DNA of 64,000 nucleotides from an uncultured Lachnospiraceae bacterium (GTDB taxonomy: Bacteria > Bacillota > Clostridia > Lachnospirales > Lachnospiraceae). Positions 26,622-34,257 of this stretch are shown here, in pieces. Below the pieces are notes generated by a model. The model searched no databases. It saw nothing but the letters and a program-made list of their open reading frames with translations, and had not been told where the DNA came from. Position numbers and translations under genes: made by a program. The stretch covers positions 1 to 64,000 of the forward strand of contig CATLCV010000004.1 of assembly GCA_949893755.1 (NCBI GenBank). Reading direction: 5' to 3'. Numbering within the stretch: the stretch's first letter is position 1; every line of letters starts with the position of its first letter.

Positions 26622-27620
26622 ATGGTAACATTTGATGAAAAACAGATTTTGGAAAATGGTGCTTATATTTACAGTAAACGGGCAGAAATAGAAGCCATTG
26701 CGGACGCAGTTTGCGAGAAAGGCTTTGATAATATCCTTTTTACATCTTCCGGCGGTTCTCTGGCAATGATGCAGCCCTTTGACTATATGATTTCCGTGAT
26801 GTCCAGCCTGAATGTACAGTCACAGATTTCGGCGGAATTGCTGACAGTCGGAAACCAGCAGCTTACAAACCGGACTATTGTCTTTATGGCATCAAAATCC
26901 GGAGATACCAAAGAGACAGTGGCAGCGGCAAATTATGTAAAAGAACGCGGAGCGACGATCATATCTGTGCTCGGCGTGGAGGATTCCCCTCTGGGAAGGC
27001 TTTCGGACTATTCCGTTGTCTATAAGAACGGACGTCCCCAGGAATATGTTCTGTATCTCCTGATTGGAAAGCTTTTGAAAAACACAGGATTTTTTGAAGA
27101 CTATACACAATTTGCGGATGAACTGAAGCATTTGCCGGCAGGGCTTGTATCTGTTGGGAAGGCGAGTGACGAAAAGGCCCGCGCATATGCCATGAAATAT
27201 AAGGATGATCCTTACCAGATCTGGATCGGATCCGGCAACCTGTGGGGACCAACCTATTCCTTTGCCATGTGTGTTCTGGAGGAGTCACAGTGGCTGCGGA
27301 CCAAGTCCGTCACTTCGCCGGAATTTTTTCACGGCACCATTGAACTGGTAGAAAAGGGAGTCTGCGTGGCACTGAATATGACGGAAGGGCAGACTAGAAA
27401 ATTAGACGAAAGAGTCCGGGACTTTGTCGGACAATATACGGATGACTTCACGGTATTTGATACTGCGGATTATGAATTGCCTGGAATCAGCGGCAAATTC
27501 AGGTGGATGCTGTCACCGGTCGTGATCAATGCGGTATTATCCAGGGTAAGCAAGAACTTTGAAGACATCAGAAATCATTCGTTGGAGATCCGGCGCTACT
27601 ATCGGAAGGTAGAGTATTAG
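26622..27620 (+). CDS. SIS-domain sugar-phosphate deglycase, first (FrlB/GfrE-like)
   Basis: A 332-residue protein with two SIS domains. Nucleotide/sugar-phosphate loops are 'FTSSGGSLAMMQP' and 'MASKSGDTKETV' in the first, and 'IGSGNLWGPTYSFAMCVLEE' in the second. 'SPEFFHGTIELVEKG' matches the catalytic Glu/His segment of fructoselysine-6-phosphate deglycase. It would split a 6-phosphorylated Amadori adduct into glucose-6-phosphate or mannose-6-phosphate and an amino acid. It is paralogous to the gene at 28693; in Salmonella two such enzymes, GfrE and GfrF, have different substrates. Which is which cannot be told here. Confidence 0.85.
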   Translation: MVTFDEKQILENGAYIYSKRAEIEAIADAVCEKGFDNILFTSSGGSLAMMQPFDYMISVMSSLNVQSQISAELLTVGNQQLTNRTIVFMASKSGDTKETVAAANYVKERGATIISVLGVEDSPLGRLSDYSVVYKNGRPQEYVLYLLIGKLLKNTGFFEDYTQFADELKHLPAGLVSVGKASDEKARAYAMKYKDDPYQIWIGSGNLWGPTYSFAMCVLEESQWLRTKSVTSPEFFHGTIELVEKGVCVALNMTEGQTRKLDERVRDFVGQYTDDFTVFDTADYELPGISGKFRWMLSPVVINAVLSRVSKNFEDIRNHSLEIRRYYRKVEY

Positions 27621-27721
27621 ATAATGATTCAGAGCGGCAGCGGTAAGTCAATACTTGGCCTGCTGCTCTGGACAGTTTCAATATCAATAAATTACCGGAA
27701 CAGCTTATTGGAGGTAGAAAG

Positions 27722-28573
27722 ATGAAAATAGCTGGAATCGGAGATAATGTGATTGACCGTTATATGAACCTGGGTGTGATGTACCCGGGCGGCAATGCGG
27801 TAAATGTAGCGGCCCACGCCAGTAAGCTGGGGGCGGAGGCCGCATATATCGGAAGCATCGGCGCTGACAGGGAGGGCAGAATCATACAGTCGGCCCTGGA
27901 GAGTCTGCAGGTCGATCTTTCTCAGTGTATTTTTGATCCGGAATCTACCACGAAGAAATGCGATGTCAATGTTTTTGACGGCGAACGGCATTATATCGGG
28001 GCGGATGAAGGAAAAAAGTGGGCGCATACGACAAGGATCCGGGAGGAGGATATCAAATATCTGAAGGATTTTGATGCCATACACACAAGCTGCAATGCAA
28101 AGCTTCATGAGGATATTTATAAATTAAAGGAGCTGCCGGGTATGGTGACCTTTGACTTTTCGGTAAAGGATAAATACCGTACGCCGGAGTTTCTCTCCGT
28201 GACCTGCCCGTATCTGGAACTGGGCCAGTTTTCCTGCGACCATATGGAAGAACCGGAGATCAAAATGCTGCTCAGGCAGGTCTATGAACGGGGCTGTAAA
28301 AATGTTCTTGCGACACTCGGAAACCGAGGTCAGATTTTTTATAACGGCAAAGATTATATCCGCGGAAAGGTATACTATGTGGAGCCATTGGATACGATGG
28401 GAGCCGGCGACTCCTATCTGGCAGCCCTGCTTGTATGTCTGTTGGGACATGGCTGGAAGAAGGGCACCGTGCTCCAGGAGGACGTGATCCGTATCGCCCT
28501 GGATAAAGCTGCAAAATACTCATCACAGAATTGCCGGAACGAAGGAGGATTCGGATTCCGAAACAAGATATGA
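27722..28573 (+). CDS. frlD: FrlD-like fructoselysine 6-kinase (PfkB family)
   Basis: A 283-residue sugar kinase. The N-terminal 'GIGDNVIDRYMNLGVMYPGGNAVNVAAHASKLG' and 'VTFDFS' resemble FrlD. The PfkB signature 'DTMGAGDSYLAALLVCLLG' supplies the catalytic Asp. E. coli FrlD phosphorylates free fructoselysine at C6. That is odd beside a PTS that would deliver already phosphorylated substrate, so it may handle non-PTS substrate or a second sugar. GGAGG precedes ATG; it is within the operon. Confidence 0.85.
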   Translation: MKIAGIGDNVIDRYMNLGVMYPGGNAVNVAAHASKLGAEAAYIGSIGADREGRIIQSALESLQVDLSQCIFDPESTTKKCDVNVFDGERHYIGADEGKKWAHTTRIREEDIKYLKDFDAIHTSCNAKLHEDIYKLKELPGMVTFDFSVKDKYRTPEFLSVTCPYLELGQFSCDHMEEPEIKMLLRQVYERGCKNVLATLGNRGQIFYNGKDYIRGKVYYVEPLDTMGAGDSYLAALLVCLLGHGWKKGTVLQEDVIRIALDKAAKYSSQNCRNEGGFGFRNKI

Positions 28574-28628
28574 TGAATTGTTTGGAACAGCGGCAGTTAC
28601 TCTTTTTTTAAAAAACTCTTTACATATA

Positions 28629-28650
28629 ATGTTATATGATGTATTATTAC
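28629..28650 (+). promoter_or_regulatory. Second copy of the PTS-operon operator word
   Basis: ATGTTATATGATGTATTATTAC matches 23925-23946 at 19 of 22 bases. CTTTACA and CATATAAT lie just upstream as possible promoter elements. It implies separate, similarly controlled expression of the second deglycase and the HAD gene. Confidence 0.6.
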
Positions 28651-28692
28651 GTCATAGAAAATAATAAATCAATTTTACAGGAGGGACAAATA

Positions 28693-29706
28693 ATGTTTAA
28701 CTTTGACATTCCACGTTACGAAAAGGTTGTAGGAGACGCGATCGCATTGAGACCGCAGATTGAAAAGGCTGTGGACGAGATCTGCAGCCAGGGATATTCC
28801 AATCTCTTTTTTATCGGATGCGGAGGAACCTATGCACATTCACTTCCGATGAAATACTGGCTGGATACGACTTCTGATCTGGAGACCTACAGTGTGATCG
28901 CGGCAGAATTTATGGCAGCAGGGCACAAGAAATTTACCAAAGACTCTGTATGCGTATTTTCCACAAGAAGCGGTAATACAAAGGAAATTGTAGAAGCACT
29001 CAAGTACTGCAAGGATGCGGGTGCACGTACAATGGTTTATGTATCCAACGACAACACACCGGCCTGTGAATACGCAGATTATAAGTTCTTCAGCTTTGCG
29101 GAGGATGACTGCTTATGCGAAGCGATTTATACATATATGATTACATTGCTGTCCAGATTTTTGAAAAATGCGGGACAATTTGACAAGTACGGGGAATTCA
29201 TGGAGCAATATGGAAAAATCGTTCCCTATCTGATCAAGGCAAAGGAACAGCAGGAAGAAAAATGTGCAAAAATGGCCGCAGAGCATAAGGATACGGAATA
29301 TCATATGATCATTGGATCCGGAATGCTGTGGGGAGAGGCATATGACTATGCAATGTGCATCCTGGAGGAAATGCAGTGGATTAAGACAAAATCAATCCAT
29401 GCGGCGGAATATTTCCATGGAACACTGGAACTGGTGGAAGAAGATACAAGCCTCATTCTCTTCTACGGCGAGGATGAGACAAGGCCGTTGATGGATCGGG
29501 TAATGAATTTCAGCAAGAATATTACCAAGGTAATCAATGTATTTGATACTGCTGAGACAGAGCTTCCGTTTACAGAAGCAGAGTATCGAAAGATTGTATC
29601 CCCGATGGTGATGTACGCAATGACAGAGCGCCTGAGCTGCCACTTGGAGAAAGAGCGGAATCACCCTCTTACAACCAGAAGATACTACCGGCAGATGGAA
29701 TACTAA
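28693..29706 (+). CDS. frlB: SIS-domain fructoselysine-6-phosphate deglycase, second (FrlB/GfrF-like)
   Basis: A 337-residue tandem SIS enzyme. Loops 'FIGCGGTYAHSLP', 'FSTRSGNTKEIVEAL' and 'IGSGMLWGEAYDYAMCILEEMQW' are clear, and 'AAEYFHGTLELVEEDT' aligns with the E. coli FrlB segment 'EFRHGPLEIVE'. The end 'RRYYRQMEY' is also FrlB-like. It should release lysine and glucose-6-phosphate from fructoselysine-6-phosphate. Start set at the ATG after AGGAGGG; the ORF-track start lies within the operator. Its own operator suggests that it is induced by a different ligand or level from the upstream genes. Confidence 0.87.
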   Translation: MFNFDIPRYEKVVGDAIALRPQIEKAVDEICSQGYSNLFFIGCGGTYAHSLPMKYWLDTTSDLETYSVIAAEFMAAGHKKFTKDSVCVFSTRSGNTKEIVEALKYCKDAGARTMVYVSNDNTPACEYADYKFFSFAEDDCLCEAIYTYMITLLSRFLKNAGQFDKYGEFMEQYGKIVPYLIKAKEQQEEKCAKMAAEHKDTEYHMIIGSGMLWGEAYDYAMCILEEMQWIKTKSIHAAEYFHGTLELVEEDTSLILFYGEDETRPLMDRVMNFSKNITKVINVFDTAETELPFTEAEYRKIVSPMVMYAMTERLSCHLEKERNHPLTTRRYYRQMEY

Positions 29707-29720
29707 GAGAGAAGGCCGGC

Positions 29721-30599
29721 ATGATAAAAGTAATAGCCAGTGATATGGACGGCACGCTGCTGGGTGAGGATCACAAGCTGGCGCCCCGCACGGCGGAAGC
29801 AATCCGCCGTGCATGCCGTGCGGGCATCCGCTTTATAGTGGCGACAGGGCGTGATTTTAAGGAAGCGGTACAGGAGCTGGAAGAGACAGGGATTACCTGC
29901 GATTATATCCTGTTAAGCGGCGCAGAGGTACGCAATCCACAGCAGCAGATTGTGAACACACTGCAGATAGACATGGAATTGTGCAGGAAAACCTATGACA
30001 TGCTGAAAGAATATCCGGTATCGGTCACGTTTATGACCGGGCAGTTCGACTACAGCATTGGAAATCCGGAAAAACTGGAAGAAGATCTGCTGCAGAGTCT
30101 ACAGGAATATTTTCACGGTATGGATCCAACAGAGATTATGAAAACGGAGATGTATCGGAGTATCAGGAAAAATAGCCGAAGGGTTCGGGATTTTCAGGAA
30201 CTGGATGAAAAAAATGTTCCAGTGTATAAAATTTATGTTTTCGGCAAAGAGCCGGAACAGCTGCAGAAGATCGAGATGCGCCTGGAGAAGAACCGCAGGC
30301 TTGTGGCGGCTTCGTCTGCTGCCGATAATCTGGAGATTACCGATGTTCGGGCCCAGAAAGGGCCTGTGCTAAAGGCATATATCGAATCTCTGGGGTATAC
30401 GATGGATGAGGTGATGGTCTTCGGCGACAGTATGAACGATTATTCGATGCTGTCTATGGATTTTGGAGCAACCATCGCAATGGGCAATTCCGAGCCGGAG
30501 ATCATAGCAGCTGCAAAATATCTGACAAAATCTAATGAAGAATACGGCGTTGCATATGCTGTTGAAGAAATGTTAAAAAATATCCCTGCTAAGCAGTGA
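29721..30599 (+). CDS. Cof-type HAD family phosphatase
   Basis: A 292-residue HAD IIB hydrolase. Motif I is 'ASDMDGTLLGEDHKL' with the nucleophile Asp near residue 8; the C-terminal 'GDSMNDYSMLSM' is motif IV. Members dephosphorylate sugar phosphates and other small phosphates in the cytosol. Here it is the last gene of the Amadori operon, 15 bases after the deglycase, and may relieve sugar-phosphate build-up. Its stop codon lies inside the terminator hairpin. Confidence 0.9.
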   Translation: MIKVIASDMDGTLLGEDHKLAPRTAEAIRRACRAGIRFIVATGRDFKEAVQELEETGITCDYILLSGAEVRNPQQQIVNTLQIDMELCRKTYDMLKEYPVSVTFMTGQFDYSIGNPEKLEEDLLQSLQEYFHGMDPTEIMKTEMYRSIRKNSRRVRDFQELDEKNVPVYKIYVFGKEPEQLQKIEMRLEKNRRLVAASSAADNLEITDVRAQKGPVLKAYIESLGYTMDEVMVFGDSMNDYSMLSMDFGATIAMGNSEPEIIAAAKYLTKSNEEYGVAYAVEEMLKNIPAKQ

Positions 30600-30633
30600 G
30601 TTCAGGCAACTGTTCCGCTGCTTATTTTTTTTA
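30590..30633 (+). terminator. Terminator of the Amadori-product operon
   Basis: TAAGCAG (30590-30596) pairs with CTGCTTA (30618-30624), with inner AGTT/AACT, followed by eight T residues. The stem overlaps the final codons of the HAD gene. Confidence 0.8.
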
Positions 30634-30826
30634 GACTCGTTAAATCATGAATTTTATGTCGAAAGCACGCAAGCGGTTGATAAAGGTGATTCGAAGGAGA
30701 ATGAGATCTGGTGACTATACACACGGCACAAAACAACTTCTTCTTATAAAAATAATTTTGAATGCAAGACATATTACATTGACACACATAGTAATATTTG
30801 ATATGATGTACCTGGAGGTGATGCAG

Positions 30827-31174
30827 ATGCCGGGACCGAATATCAACAGCGACCTGATCCGAGGCCATATCGACACCATTATCCTGCGGATTTTGCGGGA
30901 CGGCGATAACTACGGCTATGAGATCATAAAAGCGGTATCCGTAAACAGCGGCCATGAATATGAATTGAAGGAGCCTTCTCTGTACACCAGCCTGAAGCGC
31001 CTGGAAAAGCAGGGCTATATCAGCAGCTACTGGGGGGACGAATCCCAGGGCGGGCGCCGGAAATATTACCATATTACGGAGAGCGGCAATGCAGCCTATG
31101 AAAAAGCCCTTGCGGAATGGTTTTACGCGCAGAAGATCATTACAATGCTTCTCCAGGGAGGTGACAGCCAATGA
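30827..31174 (+). CDS. PadR family transcriptional regulator
   Basis: A 115-residue winged-helix repressor starting at the ATG eight bases after GGAGG. Family features are 'LRGHIDTIILRILRDGDNYGYEII', 'EPSLYTSLKRLEKQGYISSYW' and 'GGRRKYYHITESG'. PadR genes usually regulate the operon that they head, here the short ORF and the DUF4825 protein that follow. Its stop overlaps the next start (ATGA). The ORF-track N-terminal extension is not supported. Confidence 0.92.
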   Translation: MPGPNINSDLIRGHIDTIILRILRDGDNYGYEIIKAVSVNSGHEYELKEPSLYTSLKRLEKQGYISSYWGDESQGGRRKYYHITESGNAAYEKALAEWFYAQKIITMLLQGGDSQ

Positions 31175-31281
31175 CGGAACTGAAAGAATATGTGGACGTA
31201 TCGATCGTGATCCCCGTTACATTCAGCAGTTTTACGAGAAACCTGAGAAAATGCTCTGTACAGGAGGGACGGGATGAGTAA
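31171..31281 (+). CDS. Possible 36-residue linker ORF between padR and DUF4825 gene
   Basis: ATG overlaps the PadR stop and has GGGAGG upstream; the ORF also overlaps the next gene's start. The product (MTELKEYVDV...) is unrecognised. A second frame through the same DNA ends exactly in an ATGA overlap with the DUF4825 start, so a frameshift may have altered this gene. It could be a remnant of a longer coupled protein. Confidence 0.35.
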   Translation: MTELKEYVDVSIVIPVTFSSFTRNLRKCSVQEGRDE

Positions 31282-31789
31282 AAAAAGTAAAATGATCCTC
31301 TGCCTTTTAGCGGCTGCCGCGATATTATTCTGCTGGATTCAGTTCCAGGTGATCCCGGGGCGGACGGCAAAACAGGCGGAGTATGAGAGGAATCAGAAGG
31401 ACGCTCTGACACATGACATTTCCGTGGTGGAAGAGTTTAGGAATCCTTATATGGGAAATGCAGTCAATACCACAGGTGTATTCGGCGTACTGCCGTTCAG
31501 CGAGCTTCTTGCGGGGTTCGAGATGGATTCGGAAAACTGCGCGCTCAGCGTAACGTATTCCGGTACGGTGCAGAAGCTGGGAGAAGAAAAGGTGCGGCGG
31601 AATCTGGTTTATAATTCGGCCGCGGCGATGGCGGCGATCGATAATCTGGCGGAGATCAACTATTTGTTCCCGGACGGCAGCTTTACCTTCCGCAGAGAAG
31701 AACTGGAGGAGATGCTCGAAAGCACGCTGTCCGGCCTGCTGGACGACCAGGCGGTCTGGAATGAAGTCGTGCGGGAGAACTTATACTGA
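31274..31789 (+). CDS. DUF4825-like membrane-anchored protein
   Basis: A 171-residue protein with one N-terminal hydrophobic helix ('MILCLLAAAAILFCWIQF') and an extracytoplasmic domain. 'RNPYMGNAVNTTGVFGVLPF' and the later 'NLVYNSAAAMAAIDNLAEINYLF' follow the DUF4825 pattern known from Firmicutes anti-sigma or sensor proteins. GGAGGGACGGG lies before ATG. Being in a PadR operon suggests an envelope-stress or signal-response role, which is inference. The stop codon falls inside repeat C. Confidence 0.75.
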   Translation: MSKKSKMILCLLAAAAILFCWIQFQVIPGRTAKQAEYERNQKDALTHDISVVEEFRNPYMGNAVNTTGVFGVLPFSELLAGFEMDSENCALSVTYSGTVQKLGEEKVRRNLVYNSAAAMAAIDNLAEINYLFPDGSFTFRREELEEMLESTLSGLLDDQAVWNEVVRENLY

Positions 31790-31817
31790 GCGACAGATAA
31801 ATCTGCCGTTCAGTATA
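31782..31817. repeat. Repeat family C, copy 1
   Basis: The 36-base palindrome TATACTG...CAGTATA has an inner CAGAT-AA-ATCTG. It is nearly the reverse complement of the element at 60499-60534. It begins inside the last codons of the DUF4825 gene. The following 240 bases up to the next gene show no further feature. Confidence 0.7.
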
Positions 31818-32059
31818 ATAGGCTGGCGCACAGCAGGAAAGTTTTTCTTGCTATTTTACAAATACTCTGTTATCCTGTAAACAGTCTAAACAACAGCGTT
31901 CTTGCTGTTAGACAATTCTTGCCGTAAGGCGTTCATTTTCGGCTATTTTGATGTCTCTACGATACAGGAGGACTTCGCTCAGCAGGTTTTCCGTATTCAA
32001 TGAAAAAATCCGATGATGAAAAGCAGCACAAAAAAACAGAATACAGGAGGTAGTGCAGA

Positions 32060-33088
32060 TTGAACACAGGATTACAGAAGTATTTTCCAATGATCCGGAC
32101 ACGGGCAGAGGTATTAGCAGAGATTCAGAGCCAGCCGAAGCTGTCAGGGATTTTTCAGAACTGGAAAAAAGAACAGCAGGAAGAATTTTTAGATTGCGTC
32201 ACAGGCGCGAAAGGAGTAAAGGTTTTATACGATGCCTTTTTTAAAGAAATCATGAATCCGGAGACAGCGCCGGAAAGGCTGGAACAATTCCTCTCACTCA
32301 TTTTGGGAGAACAAGTGAAGATCAAATGTGTCCTCCCCACAGACAACAGCAGGATTGCCGATGAGAGCAGCCTTTTGATCATGGATATTCTGATCGAGCT
32401 GGAGGATGGGAGTCTTGCAAATTTGGAGGCGCAGAAGGTAGGGTATCTGTTTCCGGGACAGCGCGTCGCATGCTATTCCGCAGATTTGCTTCTGCGCCAG
32501 TATAAACGGGTGCGGGGAGAAAAAGGAAAGGCATTCAGTTACCGGGATATCAAAAGGGTGTATACTCTCATACTATATGAAAAGAGCAGTGGAGAGTTCC
32601 ATAAATTTCCGAACGAGTATCTCCACCGAATCCGACCAGAGTCAGATACCGGGCTTGAATTGGAATGGCCACAAGAGCATGTATTGATTCCGCTTGACAT
32701 TTTCCGTGCAAAGCTGCAAAATAAAGGTATCGATAACGAACTGGATGCATGGCTGACATTCTTGAGTGTGGATGAGCCGGAGATGGTTGGACAGCTTATC
32801 AAAGAGTATCCACAGTTCAAGCCCATGTATCAGCAAATCTATGATATATGCCGGAATATGGAAAGGGTGATAGAATTGTATTCAGAGGAGTTGAGAATAC
32901 TGGACAGGAATACGGTGCAGCTGATGATCGATGAGATGCAGGATGAGATCGATGAGATGCACGATGAGATTGACGGGCAGAAGAAGATTCTTATTCAGAA
33001 GGATGAACAGCTGTCACAGAAAGATCAGCAAATAGAGCAGCAGCTTCAAGAAATAGAACGTTTAAAAAAGCAGCTCTCAGGAAAATAA
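32060..33088 (+). CDS. PD-(D/E)XK nuclease family 'transposase' (Rpn/YhgA-like)
   Basis: A 342-residue protein beginning at TTG with AGGAGG nine bases upstream. 'KVLYDAFFKEIMNPETAPERLEQFLSLILG' and the nuclease core 'DILIELEDGSLANLEAQKVGY' (Asp...Glu-x-Gln/Lys) match the Rpn/PD-(D/E)XK group, which often occurs in many copies in Lachnospiraceae. The C-terminal 80 residues are a heptad-like coiled coil ('DEMQDEIDEMHDEID', 'QKDEQLSQKDQQIEQQL'). Roles proposed for relatives are recombination-promoting DNA cleavage or phage defence. It is a single gene. Confidence 0.85.
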   Translation: MNTGLQKYFPMIRTRAEVLAEIQSQPKLSGIFQNWKKEQQEEFLDCVTGAKGVKVLYDAFFKEIMNPETAPERLEQFLSLILGEQVKIKCVLPTDNSRIADESSLLIMDILIELEDGSLANLEAQKVGYLFPGQRVACYSADLLLRQYKRVRGEKGKAFSYRDIKRVYTLILYEKSSGEFHKFPNEYLHRIRPESDTGLELEWPQEHVLIPLDIFRAKLQNKGIDNELDAWLTFLSVDEPEMVGQLIKEYPQFKPMYQQIYDICRNMERVIELYSEELRILDRNTVQLMIDEMQDEIDEMHDEIDGQKKILIQKDEQLSQKDQQIEQQLQEIERLKKQLSGK

Positions 33089-33200
33089 GAAACGATTTAC
33101 AACAAAAAGAGCCGGCTGCTTCAGGATATTCCATCTATGAAACGGCCGGCGTTTGTATTTCTCTGTAATTAATACCGCATCCAGGAGGCCATAGAACATT

Positions 33201-33605
33201 ATGAAAAGTATAAAAAGAAAAATAAAATGGACTATGTATACAGCGCTGATGATCCTGCTGCTGACAGCATGTGGAAAAAACGAAGAAACTGTACTAAAGC
33301 CTGGCATTTACACATTGCAGGGTTATGAACGTGAGGTCCCCGGAGATTTTACCATTACGATCTTTGATGACAGAACATTTCAATGCTACGAGACTCCGAT
33401 CAGCAGCTATATCGGAATGGGGCATTATACCATAGAAAAGGATGTGGTGACGCTAAAGGAAGATGCCGCAGGCTGTACCGGAGACGTCAACTATTATCAG
33501 ATTGCAGACGAAAATTTATTGTTTATCAGCGAGGGATCTTATAACTATCATTTTGTCCCGTTGGAAGACGGCGCGTCATTCACATGGACATCGGATATAA
33601 AATAG
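33201..33605 (+). CDS. Small lipoprotein of unknown function
   Basis: A 134-residue protein with a lipoprotein signal ending LLTACGKN, so it is anchored outside the membrane. The mature part is beta-rich ('GIYTLQGYEREVPGDFTITIFDDRTFQCYE', 'GHYTIEKDVVTLKED'), recalling small lipocalin-like or copper-resistance-type barrels. I cannot name a family. It stands alone, 110 bases after the nuclease gene. Confidence 0.75.
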   Translation: MKSIKRKIKWTMYTALMILLLTACGKNEETVLKPGIYTLQGYEREVPGDFTITIFDDRTFQCYETPISSYIGMGHYTIEKDVVTLKEDAAGCTGDVNYYQIADENLLFISEGSYNYHFVPLEDGASFTWTSDIK

Positions 33606-33650
33606 AAGGAAAGCGAGATTATAAGGAACTGCAGGAAATGGAATCTGTAC

Positions 33651-33742
33651 TATACCTTGTGAAACGGCCGAATGGCCATAATGGGATGCCCTTGGGTATA
33701 CCTTGTGAAATGGCCGAATGGCCATAATGGGATGCCCTTGGG
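33651..33742 (+). repeat. Tandem duplication of a 46-base unit
   Basis: TATACCTTGTGAAA-C/T-GGCCGAATGGCCATAATGGGATGCCCTTGGG occurs twice back to back with one difference. Each unit contains GGCCGAATGGCC. It lies in the 264-base gap before the TNSSSSSFI gene, where no other gene is seen. Confidence 0.85.
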
Positions 33743-33868
33743 TATAAAAGAACAGAATTTCTACTACAGGTTCAATGACAGATTGGGAAGTTTTTATTAT
33801 GATGATCCTGATACAGGCAATTTGTAATGGAATATGGCCATTCCATTCAGAAGGAAGGAGACAGGATC

Positions 33869-34243
33869 ATGAAAGTAAGAACAGATTTTGTAACAAATTC
33901 GAGCAGCAGCAGTTTTATTTTGGCGAGGAAAGGGGAACTGACGGAGAAGCAAAAGGATATCATTGTGCAGCTTGTTGTGGATAGAATGCTTGGCGAAAGG
34001 ATACTGATCCCTGAAAATAGTGAGGAAGAAATACAAAAAGTATTTGAAGAGCATTATATTGAAGAAGACGATCAGAAACAGATCAGAACTGCATTAAAGG
34101 AAGGAAAATCCATTTACAGCGGTTGGATCAGCTTTGAAGAAAGTGATTATAATCTGGCAAATATGTTCACCAGACTGTGGGAAAAATTAGAGGAAGCGGA
34201 CAGCGATCATTTTGAAACCATTGACGGCTCATTGGATTATTAG
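33869..34243 (+). CDS. Small 'TNSSSSSFI' protein, putative partner or substrate of the radical SAM enzyme
   Basis: A 124-residue acidic protein starting 'MKVRTDFVTNSSSSSFILARKGEL'. ATG is eight bases after AAGGAG; the ORF-track extension of 14 residues is unlikely. The five-serine run flanked by D-F-V-T-N and F-I is a motif I have seen at the N-terminus of otherwise variable clostridial proteins. The rest (E/K-rich helices, 'WISFEESDYN') has no known domain. It ends 14 bases before a radical SAM/SPASM gene, so it may be modified by it, as in RiPP systems, or be a carrier. Function is inference. Confidence 0.8.
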   Translation: MKVRTDFVTNSSSSSFILARKGELTEKQKDIIVQLVVDRMLGERILIPENSEEEIQKVFEEHYIEEDDQKQIRTALKEGKSIYSGWISFEESDYNLANMFTRLWEKLEEADSDHFETIDGSLDY

Positions 34244-34257
34244 GGGCAGGACAGGGT

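Noticed and set aside
33651-33742. Possible CRISPR array
   Set aside because: Only two units with no spacers and no cas genes; it is a simple tandem duplication.
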